In this document: one piece after another, positions 7,423 through 13,893 of the stretch
How positions within the stretch are numbered: position 1 is the stretch's first letter
How the letters are laid out: each line of letters starts with the position of its first letter
Source of the DNA: Candidatus Poseidoniaceae archaeon
GTDB taxonomy: Archaea; Thermoplasmatota; Poseidoniia; Poseidoniales; Poseidoniaceae
DNA length: 15,402 bases
Reading direction: 5' to 3'
Assembly (NCBI GenBank): GCA_022452125.1
Contig: JAKURJ010000009.1
Span: 10,291 to 25,692 of the forward strand
Notes under the pieces: generated by a model
Told to the model about the DNA's origin: nothing
The model's database searches: none
What the model saw: the letters and a program-made list of their open reading frames with translations, nothing else
Program-made: the position numbers and the translations under genes

Positions 7423-7848
7423 TTCTTTTACGGTGTTCAAAACAACGTGAGTGTAAGATCTAGTAATTCCTTTCAGAGTGAAAACGGTCTTGGTTAGGTC
7501 GTCTAAATCTTCACGATTTTTGACGCGCGCTAGAACCATTGAATCCCAATCGCCTGTAACATCATACACTGCAAACACTCTTTGGTCTGCAGAAATGTGC
7601 TTTTGCACATCCATGATTTTTCCTTTCTCGATGCATAGTCCAGCCATGACGGTCATACTCCAGCCAACCGAATCAGCATTCAATATAGGCGCATATCCTT
7701 GAATGACTCCTTCCGATTCCAGTTTGCGCAGCCTGTTCGTGATTGTACCTTGAGCAACACCTACTTTTTGCGCGAGTTGTCTGTGAGATAGACGAGCATC
7801 TTCACACAGAGCATCAACAATTGCTCGGTCTACGGAATCCAAAGCCAT
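7396..7848 (-). CDS. Lrp/AsnC-family transcriptional regulator
   Basis: 150-aa archaeal feast/famine-type regulator. N-terminal winged helix-turn-helix: LDSVDRAIVDAL, then RLSHRQLAQKVGVAQGTITNRL (recognition helix about 32-43) and LESEGVIQGY. The C-terminal RAM ligand-binding and oligomerisation domain runs from about 64 to 140, with the VFAVYDVTGDWD stretch forming the usual effector region. The ATG at 7848 is chosen because family members commonly begin just before LDxxDR. A TTG at 7878, overlapping the upstream stop as TTGA, would add 10 residues and allow coupling. It is the last gene of the NSUN-like methyltransferase operon. The target and effector are unknown. Confidence 0.92.
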   Translation of the reverse strand: MALDSVDRAIVDALCEDARLSHRQLAQKVGVAQGTITNRLRKLESEGVIQGYAPILNADSVGWSMTVMAGLCIEKGKIMDVQKHISADQRVFAVYDVTGDWDSMVLARVKNREDLDDLTKTVFTLKGITRSYTHVVLNTVKESGVCLPEE

Positions 7849-7874
7849 ATTCTGAAACGAAAGGCTATCTGTAT

Positions 7875-9011
7875 TCAATCATTCGACAGTTTCTCTGGAA
7901 GATTCAAATCGAGAACCCAATCTCCTAATTGGTCTACCTTTACCGCTAGGCTCATTGAGAAATCACCACTTCCTGTAACTCTTAATTTCCCTTCCTGGGT
8001 GGTATTTGCCGAGATGGTTTGTTTCTTGATTCTACCATTTGCTCTCCATCCATCCTTCATCGTAAGCTCACCTATGTCGAGAGAATAACCGGTAATCAAT
8101 CTGTATTCGATGGCTCCATCTTCGCTCGACCAGGAACCTTCGAGTCGTGGAAGGCCTTTCTCTCGCTTCTTTTCTGCGACTACAACGAATCCTATACACG
8201 CTACCAACAGCAGTAATAGAACGGCTGGAGTTAGAATTGAACCTTGGTCTACAGATTGCCAATATGTTGGCATCTTCGACCTCTGAATGGAAAGTACGCG
8301 ATTGGAATTATCTCCTTCAAAGCCACCAGTCATTACGAGGATAACCTCGTACTTGTCGGCAAAACTTGCATCTCCAATATCGATTCCTGCACCGACTAAA
8401 TGGTCGCGACTGATAGTTTCATTCCATTCATTTGTTGTATTATTTGAGAATAAGAATGATGATGAAGGCGCCCAATCTCTGACCAAGTTTGGGACTTCGC
8501 GGCCTTTCGAGTCAATGGCGTTGGTTTCGATGATGAATATGTGCAATTGTGTAGCGCCGTTCAGCGTCTCTGGATTTGTCCAGGTGGCTGTAATGTTCAG
8601 CAATTCAACTTCTGATGAGCCAATCAATTGTATTGTCCAATCGATTTCGACTTCATTTTGTTTGATTTCAGATTTGATGTCCGAAATATTCTCCGGATAA
8701 CCATCTATTGCAACGGCTGGAGTTTGCTCAAAACTGTGGTACATCAGCCTTGAATTGGCATCATCATCTGGCAAGCCGCCACCCTCTTCATCAGCACCGG
8801 TGCGCCAATGAAGCAGAGTGATTTCTCCATCTCTATCCATTTTTGCAAGTTCCTCAACCTTGTTTTCGTCATCAGCACCATGGAACCATTCTACCAAGAT
8901 AGGGGCCTCATCTTGACTCGAGTACTTCGCTTCCGAGTATATTGACAAATCAGATACTGCTGCTGCTAAAGGAGTTAGTAGTAAGACGACAAGGATAGCA
9001 AATGCTCTCAT
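7875..9011 (-). CDS. Secreted, membrane-anchored protein with a cysteine-less thioredoxin-like domain
   Basis: 378 aa: signal peptide (about 1-18); a domain at about 35-110 that reads like an Omp28/DUF1223-type thioredoxin fold (APILVEWFHGADDEN strand-turn where CxxC would sit, ITLLHWRTGA, then TPAVAIDG resembling the cis-Pro loop); a beta-rich region (about 120-245) with many N-x-S/T sites; one membrane helix (about 259-279); a basic KKREK stop-transfer; and a cytoplasmic beta-rich tail of about 95 aa. The redox cysteines are absent; the only Cys is in the membrane helix. Its ATG overlaps the methyltransferase stop by 4 bp, and GAGGAGGAGG in that gene's end serves as ribosome binding site. 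The fold is inferred, so function is unknown. Confidence 0.75.
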   Translation of the reverse strand: MRAFAILVVLLLTPLAAAVSDLSIYSEAKYSSQDEAPILVEWFHGADDENKVEELAKMDRDGEITLLHWRTGADEEGGGLPDDDANSRLMYHSFEQTPAVAIDGYPENISDIKSEIKQNEVEIDWTIQLIGSSEVELLNITATWTNPETLNGATQLHIFIIETNAIDSKGREVPNLVRDWAPSSSFLFSNNTTNEWNETISRDHLVGAGIDIGDASFADKYEVILVMTGGFEGDNSNRVLSIQRSKMPTYWQSVDQGSILTPAVLLLLLVACIGFVVVAEKKREKGLPRLEGSWSSEDGAIEYRLITGYSLDIGELTMKDGWRANGRIKKQTISANTTQEGKLRVTGSGDFSMSLAVKVDQLGDWVLDLNLPEKLSND

Positions 9012-10702
9012 TCTTCCTCCTCCTCAAATTCAATTCCTAGTTTTAGTCGAAGAACCTCTCGCTCTTTTTCATCCATCATCAGTGAAACTCTAGCTGCAAT
9101 CCATGCCGGCATCAAGTGTTCTCCACACTTCAGAATGAACGAACCTCGCTCGATAGGAACTGGGAAATCTTCGCGCATCGGTGCATTTCCTTTCAGTAAT
9201 GAAATCATAGTCTCGCTATCGATTTCTACAACTCCATTATTCAGACGAGTCCTAAGTAGCTCTAGAGATTCCTGCCTCGTTCTCCAAATTCCTTTGTTAT
9301 CGGTGAATGTTGGTTGGCCAACGTGAATGATTCTCAGTGGATGGAAATCATTGCCGGGCCAGTAGTCTCCTTTGTTGTTGAAAACAATGGGTTCGAATAA
9401 TCGGTCATGCACCATTTTGTTGGATAGGTTAACTCTTCTACCTCTTTGCCACCAAGCGAAATCATCCTTGTTCAAGCCCCATATTGAACAGATTTCATCC
9501 ACCGTTTCTTCTGATGCAGGAATAGTAGTGTGCTTGTTCTTTCTTTTGCGAGTCAATTCTTCGGGCTCACGATTCAATTGGCGCTTCAAAATCATCGACC
9601 TAGCGATGCCTTCAGGTGTTCTTTCAGCTACGTGCTCGAACAATGCAACATAGAATCCTCCAGTGTCGTTATCGTGTTGATGAACTCTAATCGTGTGTGA
9701 CAGTTTAGGTGCTTCCATGCCTCGCTGGCTTGGGTTGAGCATATTCTCAGCCAAGCCAGGAAGCCGAGGTATTTCTCCTTCAAATTCAACGATCTGAGCA
9801 GCCTCATCAAGAATCGGCCAGTCATCAATTCCTCTGTGATAAATCAGTGATGGGAACAGTTTTTCAGCATCTATTCTGATTAATTCTAACCACGGGCATC
9901 TTTGCAAAATATCGCACACAACTGCCTCGTTTTCAATTGGGTCAAGTGAGCAAGTGGAATACACCATTCGCCCACCAGGTCGCAATAACTGTGCGGCTCT
10001 AAACGTAATGTCAGACTGTAATTGGAATAGACTGCGTCCTACCTTTGGAGTCCATGAACGCCATAATTCTCGATTCTTTCTCGTGGTCGCAGTCCCACTG
10101 CATGGAGCATCGACAACCACTCCATCCACACCGGGCTTTGGCATCCTGCCGATGTGCCTTCCATCATGTTGCATGATTAGCATGTTGCTGATTCCTAGTC
10201 TTCCTCGATTAGATGCTAGCAGATTCAGTCGCCCGGATGATGGCTCATTAGCAAGCACCACTCCATTTGGAATTGCTTCAGATAGTTGTGTTGCCTTAGA
10301 GCCGGGTGCAGCACAGGTATCCATCACAAGGTCTCCATCCTGTGGCTCAAGCACAACAGGAGGTAACATTGAGACCGCTTCTTGTCTAGTTATTCGTCCG
10401 GTCTCGTGTAGCAAAGCCATGCTGTTCTTGGCCTCATCGCTAGGATAGTCCCTTTTTGAGAATGGCATGACCCAAGATTCACTAGCGATCATCCAAGGGA
10501 TTTTCTTCCCGCCAATAGATTCCAACATTTCTCTTGTCCAATCCATATCGTGCCTTCTTGGAGTAAGGCGACATGTCATGGGAAGAGGCGATGATGCAAA
10601 TGGGAGCCACTGCTCCACATCAATGCCCAAGCTACGGGACAAACCAGACAATGGGGTACTGACCAACTCCTCGAGTAGGGGCTCGTCGGCTGGTCGCACC
10701 AT
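9008..10702 (-). CDS. tRNA/rRNA cytosine-C5 methyltransferase, NSUN2/Trm4-like
   Basis: 564-aa SAM-dependent RNA m5C methyltransferase of the NOL1/NOP2/Sun family. SAM-binding motif I is DTCAAPGSKATQL (about 128-140); the PCSG motif holds Cys201 and the catalytic TCS motif holds Cys251 (VYSTCSLDPIENEAVV). The RKNRELW stretch after PCSG, RQEAVSMLPP before motif I, NDTGGFYVALFEHV, and the C-terminal MISLLKGNAP and GSFILKC segments recall eukaryotic NSUN2/Trm4 along nearly the whole length, including its C-terminal RNA-binding part. The likely substrate is tRNA, by analogy only. It is first in a three-gene operon with the thioredoxin-like protein and the Lrp regulator. The ATG at 10702 lies in a 12-bp palindrome. 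Confidence 0.93.
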   Translation of the reverse strand: MVRPADEPLLEELVSTPLSGLSRSLGIDVEQWLPFASSPLPMTCRLTPRRHDMDWTREMLESIGGKKIPWMIASESWVMPFSKRDYPSDEAKNSMALLHETGRITRQEAVSMLPPVVLEPQDGDLVMDTCAAPGSKATQLSEAIPNGVVLANEPSSGRLNLLASNRGRLGISNMLIMQHDGRHIGRMPKPGVDGVVVDAPCSGTATTRKNRELWRSWTPKVGRSLFQLQSDITFRAAQLLRPGGRMVYSTCSLDPIENEAVVCDILQRCPWLELIRIDAEKLFPSLIYHRGIDDWPILDEAAQIVEFEGEIPRLPGLAENMLNPSQRGMEAPKLSHTIRVHQHDNDTGGFYVALFEHVAERTPEGIARSMILKRQLNREPEELTRKRKNKHTTIPASEETVDEICSIWGLNKDDFAWWQRGRRVNLSNKMVHDRLFEPIVFNNKGDYWPGNDFHPLRIIHVGQPTFTDNKGIWRTRQESLELLRTRLNNGVVEIDSETMISLLKGNAPMREDFPVPIERGSFILKCGEHLMPAWIAARVSLMMDEKEREVLRLKLGIEFEEEEE

Positions 10703-10707
10703 GGTGC
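10696..10707. repeat. 12-bp palindrome over the methyltransferase start codon
   Basis: GCACCATGGTGC contains the methyltransferase ATG on the minus strand and, offset by one base, an ATG on the plus strand that is in frame with the divergent membrane-protein gene. It may be chance (the CCATGG core is itself palindromic) or an operator. Confidence 0.4.
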
Positions 10708-10772
10708 GGGGTCAGGTCTCTCACTCTTGTTGCTTGTGCAAGTCTAATGGGTCAGTTGTATGTGGGGGGGTC

Positions 10773-11711
10773 ATGGCAGAAACGATGGCGACCCTCGCCT
10801 TGCTTTCTGCTCTAGCCATGTTTATCTCACCAATTTTCGAGAAAGGAAAGTTGTTAGCTAGCATTACAGTTGTACTATCTTTGACCGCATTTATTCTTTC
10901 ACCAATCGAATCTATTCAACAAACTGGAGGCATGGCTCTAGTTATCGTTGCAGTAATGTGTGCAATGATTCAGTACCACATTAACCAAGGATGTCACAAG
11001 AAATACTTCAACGGATTTGGCGGGGGAATTACATTCGTTTTGTTACTCACAATGTATCCTGAAGGTGGAGTAAAGGAGACAATTCATACCTTCACATTCA
11101 CAGAGAATATCTTGGCAATCATCGAGTCAATCATCATCGGAGTGCTACTAGCACAGTTATTACACAATTCATATTCATTCAATGAGAAGAATAGTGCGGG
11201 CATAATTGTCACACTTGCAATCCTTTCAATCGGCTCTGATTTATTGGATAGCGGCGACCTTCTCGTAGTGATTATCTCGATGATATTTGTTGGGTTCTTA
11301 CCATTCCTCGAGGACAAAATCAGTCCTAAAATTGGTAGCGGAAATGGTAGGGCAAATGCGCTGGCAATTTCAACTCTAATCGGTATAATTCTAATCTTTG
11401 CAACCACCTATGCTTTGGTGTCTAATGTCAATAGAATTGGTGATGGTCATGGAGCCATCGCTGTAGCATTATGGCTTACAGTTGCCGTTACAGGCCTCGG
11501 TTTGATTGGAATGTTACTCCCATTGCTAGGCTTTGATGCTCATCCGCGCCCTGAGGCGTGGGGTTGGAGATTTGGAATCTCAATCAGTCCGATGATTATC
11601 TGTCTTCAGACCGATTTGACCAGCAATATTTTGCTCGGGATTTCACTAGCTTTGCTAATCTCAATTAGTTCACCTTTGGTGCTTGAGAAAGGTAGTCGAA
11701 AAGCGGCGTAA
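10773..11711 (+). CDS. Polytopic membrane protein of unknown function
   Basis: 312 aa with about ten predicted membrane segments (roughly 5-20, 26-44, 52-70, 83-95, 112-132, 142-156, 160-178, 195-215, 227-252, 267-280 and 285-302) and short loops. Not recognised. The loop FDAHPRPEAWGWR (254-266) is the most distinctive polar stretch and a likely family signature. The ATG at 10773 follows a run of seven G residues. An in-frame ATG at 10701 would add 24 residues with a CCLCKSNGSVVC cluster, which might be real but reads less like a membrane-protein N-terminus. Divergent from the methyltransferase gene; a 73-bp gap precedes the next plus-strand gene. Confidence 0.8.
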   Translation: MAETMATLALLSALAMFISPIFEKGKLLASITVVLSLTAFILSPIESIQQTGGMALVIVAVMCAMIQYHINQGCHKKYFNGFGGGITFVLLLTMYPEGGVKETIHTFTFTENILAIIESIIIGVLLAQLLHNSYSFNEKNSAGIIVTLAILSIGSDLLDSGDLLVVIISMIFVGFLPFLEDKISPKIGSGNGRANALAISTLIGIILIFATTYALVSNVNRIGDGHGAIAVALWLTVAVTGLGLIGMLLPLLGFDAHPRPEAWGWRFGISISPMIICLQTDLTSNILLGISLALLISISSPLVLEKGSRKAA

Positions 11712-11763
11712 AGAATGGGAAGTCCCCCCAACTCTTATGAATGGATAAAATTCGATTGCGATT

Positions 11764-11781
11764 TGGAGAAGTAATTCTCCA
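11764..11781 (+). promoter_or_regulatory. Hairpin immediately before the 123-aa gene
   Basis: TGGAGAA-GTAA-TTCTCCA forms a perfect 7-bp stem with a 4-nt loop that ends 3 nt before the ATG at 11785. The GGAGAA arm is Shine-Dalgarno-like, so folding would hide it. It could also terminate or process the upstream transcript. The inverted repeat is seen; the role is inferred. Confidence 0.45.
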
Positions 11782-11784
11782 GGG

Positions 11785-12156
11785 ATGGGGATCCAGATGG
11801 GAAGAGCATTTAGAGAAGGCGTAAGCCAAGATAGCAAGGTCAGAATGAGAGTCAAGAAACGCTCATGGAGGCCTTTAGCAGATTTACAAGGACTTAGCGG
11901 TAGAACAAGAACTATTGGTGACGAAATGGGGCCATTGGTCGACGTTCCTGCTATGGTTCGAATCGAAGACGAGAAGTGGATTTTTGAGCGAATTAGCCAA
12001 GAGACACTAACTCACCTAACTCACAGATTGGTAGTCCATGAAGTCGAGGGACCTAGAACACTAGGTGCTACAATGGATTTGGAAACTGCAATGCAAGTTG
12101 CACAAGGAATGGCTAGAACTGAAGGTTCTGTTGTTTTGATTGAACCACTAAGGTAA
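11785..12156 (+). CDS. Hypothetical protein, 123 aa
   Basis: Not recognised. The first 30 residues are basic (KVRMRVKKRSWRP), followed by a mixed alpha/beta body with GPLVDVPAMVRIEDEKWIF, the strand-like RLVVHEVEGPRTLG, a helix (LETAMQVAQGMARTEG) and a final strand SVVLIEPL. No cysteines, no membrane segment and no signal peptide, so it is probably a soluble cytoplasmic protein; the basic head could bind nucleic acid. An in-frame ATG at 11797 is an alternative start. Its stop abuts the Sec61-beta stop with no spacing. Coding status rests on the clean frame, the fit between genes and protein-like composition. Confidence 0.7.
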   Translation: MGIQMGRAFREGVSQDSKVRMRVKKRSWRPLADLQGLSGRTRTIGDEMGPLVDVPAMVRIEDEKWIFERISQETLTHLTHRLVVHEVEGPRTLGATMDLETAMQVAQGMARTEGSVVLIEPLR

Positions 12157-12339
12157 TCAGAACATATCCATGATCCATCCGACTACGCCCTCGTTAACGA
12201 GGTAGATGAATCCAGACAGACCAATACATGCAAGGTATATCTGTCTTGGAGTGATTTTCCAAGCGTCTTCCGATTCTTCATCGAAGTATCGAATTAGACC
12301 TGCAGCCTGCTGAATGCCGCCGCCGTCTTTCTTTGCCAT
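12157..12339 (-). CDS. secG: Preprotein translocase subunit Sec61-beta (archaeal SecG)
   Basis: Small tail-anchored subunit of the SecYE translocon. 60 aa: MAKKDGGGIQQAAGLIRYFD is the typical archaeal Sec61-beta head, followed by an acidic EESEDAW linker, I-x-P, and one membrane helix (about 33-49) with a final Asn/Glu. The ATG at 12339 is chosen because it gives the canonical MAKK start; a TTG at 12369 would add an atypical MIKGIIVGGH. It lies 45 bp downstream of the 240-aa hypothetical gene on the same strand, so the two may be co-transcribed. Convergent with the 123-aa gene at zero spacing. Confidence 0.9.
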   Translation of the reverse strand: MAKKDGGGIQQAAGLIRYFDEESEDAWKITPRQIYLACIGLSGFIYLVNEGVVGWIMDMF

Positions 12340-12384
12340 GTGACCGCCGACAATTATCCCCTTTATCAACGCGACGCGCGGTGA

Positions 12385-13107
12385 TTATTCTTCTTCAGAG
12401 GACAAATCGACGAACGGAATAGCATCATCATCAATCTTCAAAACCATCCCATCCGGACTGACATCTTCTACTTCTACATCGATAGATTCGGCTTCAATCC
12501 GGGCTAGTGCACGCAAGACTGCGGGCGCATTGTCGTCAGCTAGAGCGTTCCTTGCAATCTCGATATCCTCGCAATCTCCTTTGGCAAGCAGAGTAGTTTC
12601 AATCAAATCGCTCAAATCGTCGCGCGCTCTTTCAATATGCGCCATCCAACACTCCTGGTTATCATTCGTGTTGCTAACCTTCGAACTGAATTTTCCTCTA
12701 CGGGAAAACTCCCATGGTTTGTGAGGTAGAGAAGCAACTAAGTCGAATACAATCCGCGCTCTCTCACTCAATGGCCCTTCTAGTGTAATCGTATTTGCAT
12801 AGCATCGGGTTAGTAATCCAAATCCCCAGTAGGAATAGCTCTCAATGGTTAACGTTACATCACCAGCACGGCATGAAACAGTCCAATTCTGTTCATCAAA
12901 ACTCGGCTTCTTGTTCATGACTGGGGTGCTGGCTCCTTGCATTACTTTGAGCAATGTTTGTGCTACGTCGCCTAGGTATACAGTGGCAATGTTTGCAGGA
13001 TGTGCCTTAGGGCGAAGGTGCCCTTCTATGTCGTAACCGTGAGTCGGTCCAGCATCTCTCACCTGAGCATAAAGGGTTGAAGATAGCGCCTCCAACCTCT
13101 CTTGCAT
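12385..13107 (-). CDS. Hypothetical protein, 240 aa
   Basis: Not recognised. The ATG at 13107 is used; the open frame continues upstream only as the antisense of the HhH/Lys-Ala gene, with low-complexity Ala/Phe/Leu content, so that part is a shadow. The protein has a mixed N-terminal domain (about 1-130, with SYSYWGFGLLTRCYANTITL and LSERARIVFDLVASLPHKPW), then helical regions (AHIERARDDLSDLIETTL and ALADDNAPAVLRALARIEAE) and a strongly acidic C-terminus ending SSEEE. No signal peptide or membrane helix, so probably cytoplasmic. GGTGTGAG precedes the ATG. Possibly an operon partner of Sec61-beta; divergent from the chromatin-like gene across a 94-bp promoter region. Confidence 0.75.
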   Translation of the reverse strand: MQERLEALSSTLYAQVRDAGPTHGYDIEGHLRPKAHPANIATVYLGDVAQTLLKVMQGASTPVMNKKPSFDEQNWTVSCRAGDVTLTIESYSYWGFGLLTRCYANTITLEGPLSERARIVFDLVASLPHKPWEFSRRGKFSSKVSNTNDNQECWMAHIERARDDLSDLIETTLLAKGDCEDIEIARNALADDNAPAVLRALARIEAESIDVEVEDVSPDGMVLKIDDDAIPFVDLSSEEE

Positions 13108-13142
13108 AATTCGCTCACACCAGCCTTTAGCCTTAATTTTCC

Positions 13143-13161
13143 CCCTTCGAAAAGAGAAGGG
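13143..13161. promoter_or_regulatory. Inverted repeat in the divergent promoter region
   Basis: CCCTTC-7 nt-GAAGGG lies between the 240-aa gene (minus) and the HhH/Lys-Ala gene (plus). The symmetric arms in a shared promoter region suggest an operator for a dimeric regulator, or a hairpin in the leader. Nearby AT-rich CTTAATTTT may be part of one of the promoters. Confidence 0.4.
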
Positions 13162-13201
13162 TTCATCATATGGCTGCCTCATGCGTAGATTAGGTGAAGA
13201 T

Positions 13202-13663
13202 ATGGCCGCTAAGCCGAAGAAGGACCCTCTCGCTGCTCTAATGGCATTGCCAGGAGTAGGAAAAGCAACAGCACAGAAACTCAGTGATGCAGGAATTAAG
13301 TCTGCAGCAGGAATCAACAAAGCGGGCACAAAAGGCCTTGCAAAAGCGGGCTTGAGCGCAGCGATTTCCAAGAAATTGTTAGCAGCAGTCGCAAAGAAAG
13401 GTGCAGCAAAAGCTGCATCCAAAGCGAAATCAACCGCTAAGAAAACCACCGCTAAGGCGAAGTCTACTGCAAAGAAAGCAGCGTCCAAGACCAAGGCAGC
13501 AGCATCCAAAGCAGCAGCAGCTGGCAAGAAGGTCGCAGAAAAGACGGTCAACAAATCCGGAGAACACAAGGTCAAGACTGAGAAGTCCAAAGATGGTAGA
13601 AAAGGAAGAACCCTGAAGGTTCCTCGCTCAGTCAAAGACATGGCTTGGTTCAAGAAAAAGTGA
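13202..13663 (+). CDS. HhH domain plus histone-H1-like Lys/Ala tail, probable DNA-binding chromatin protein
   Basis: 153 aa. Residues about 9-64 form two helix-hairpin-helix units like the RadA/Rad51 N-terminal domain (LMALPGVGKATAQKLSDAGI, then AGTKGLAKAGLSAAISKKLL). Residues about 65-118 are low-complexity Ala/Lys/Ser/Thr with repeated AKSTAKK and ASK words, as in histone H1 tails. The C-terminal 35 residues are basic but not repetitive and end VPRSVKDMAWFKKK, which suggests a separate conserved motif. HhH units contact the DNA backbone, and the tail would neutralise it. The ATG at 13202 is chosen over 13181 because AGGTGA lies 4 nt upstream. DNA binding is inferred from composition and fold; it could instead bind RNA. 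Confidence 0.85.
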   Translation: MAAKPKKDPLAALMALPGVGKATAQKLSDAGIKSAAGINKAGTKGLAKAGLSAAISKKLLAAVAKKGAAKAASKAKSTAKKTTAKAKSTAKKAASKTKAAASKAAAAGKKVAEKTVNKSGEHKVKTEKSKDGRKGRTLKVPRSVKDMAWFKKK

Positions 13664-13674
13664 GAACTTTCAGC

Positions 13675-13706
13675 GATATATTGTAAGACCCTCATCTGTG
13701 AAGGGT
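13675..13706 (+). promoter_or_regulatory. Candidate TATA box and hairpin before the 60-aa gene
   Basis: GATATATTG ends about 28 bp before the ATG at 13711, as for an archaeal TATA box. It is followed by ACCCT-9 nt-AGGGT (13688-13706), a 5-bp stem ending 4 nt before the ATG. The stem may instead belong to termination of the upstream gene. Confidence 0.35.
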
Positions 13707-13710
13707 TCGC

Positions 13711-13893
13711 ATGCCAAGGCGCAAGTATGGAAAATTGCGCAAGGTAGTCGAACTACCTCCTAAGGGTAATTGTTCACGTTGCCGTAGTGGCAAATATTGT
13801 CCAATCGAAGGACATGAAGGTAACAAGGTTACCAGTCATAGAGAGTGGAGCGGACCTCCAAAAACCGAGAAGCGCAAGAAAGCGCGCTCATGA
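13711..13893 (+). CDS. Small basic Cys-containing protein, 60 aa
   Basis: Not recognised. Strongly basic at both ends (MPRRKYGKLRKVVELPPKG and KTEKRKKARS) with a central CSRCRSGKYC cluster (Cys21, Cys24, Cys30) and His35/His43 nearby, which could form a small zinc site. This composition is common in small archaeal ribosome- or nucleic-acid-associated proteins. It has its own likely TATA box, starts 47 bp after the chromatin-like gene stops, and overlaps the end of the convergent recombinase gene by 6 bp. The distinct composition and fit between neighbours support coding. Confidence 0.7.
   Translation: MPRRKYGKLRKVVELPPKGNCSRCRSGKYCPIEGHEGNKVTSHREWSGPPKTEKRKKARS

Noticed and set aside
10467..10772. 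Plus-strand extension of the membrane-protein frame
   Set aside because: It runs antisense through the well-conserved methyltransferase N-terminus. Only the last 24 codons, from 10701, remain a possible alternative start.
13108..13695. Upstream extension of the 240-aa minus-strand frame (about 196 more codons)
   Set aside because: It is the exact antisense of the Lys/Ala-rich HhH gene; the Ala/Phe/Leu/Val content is what reading AAG/GCA codons backwards produces.
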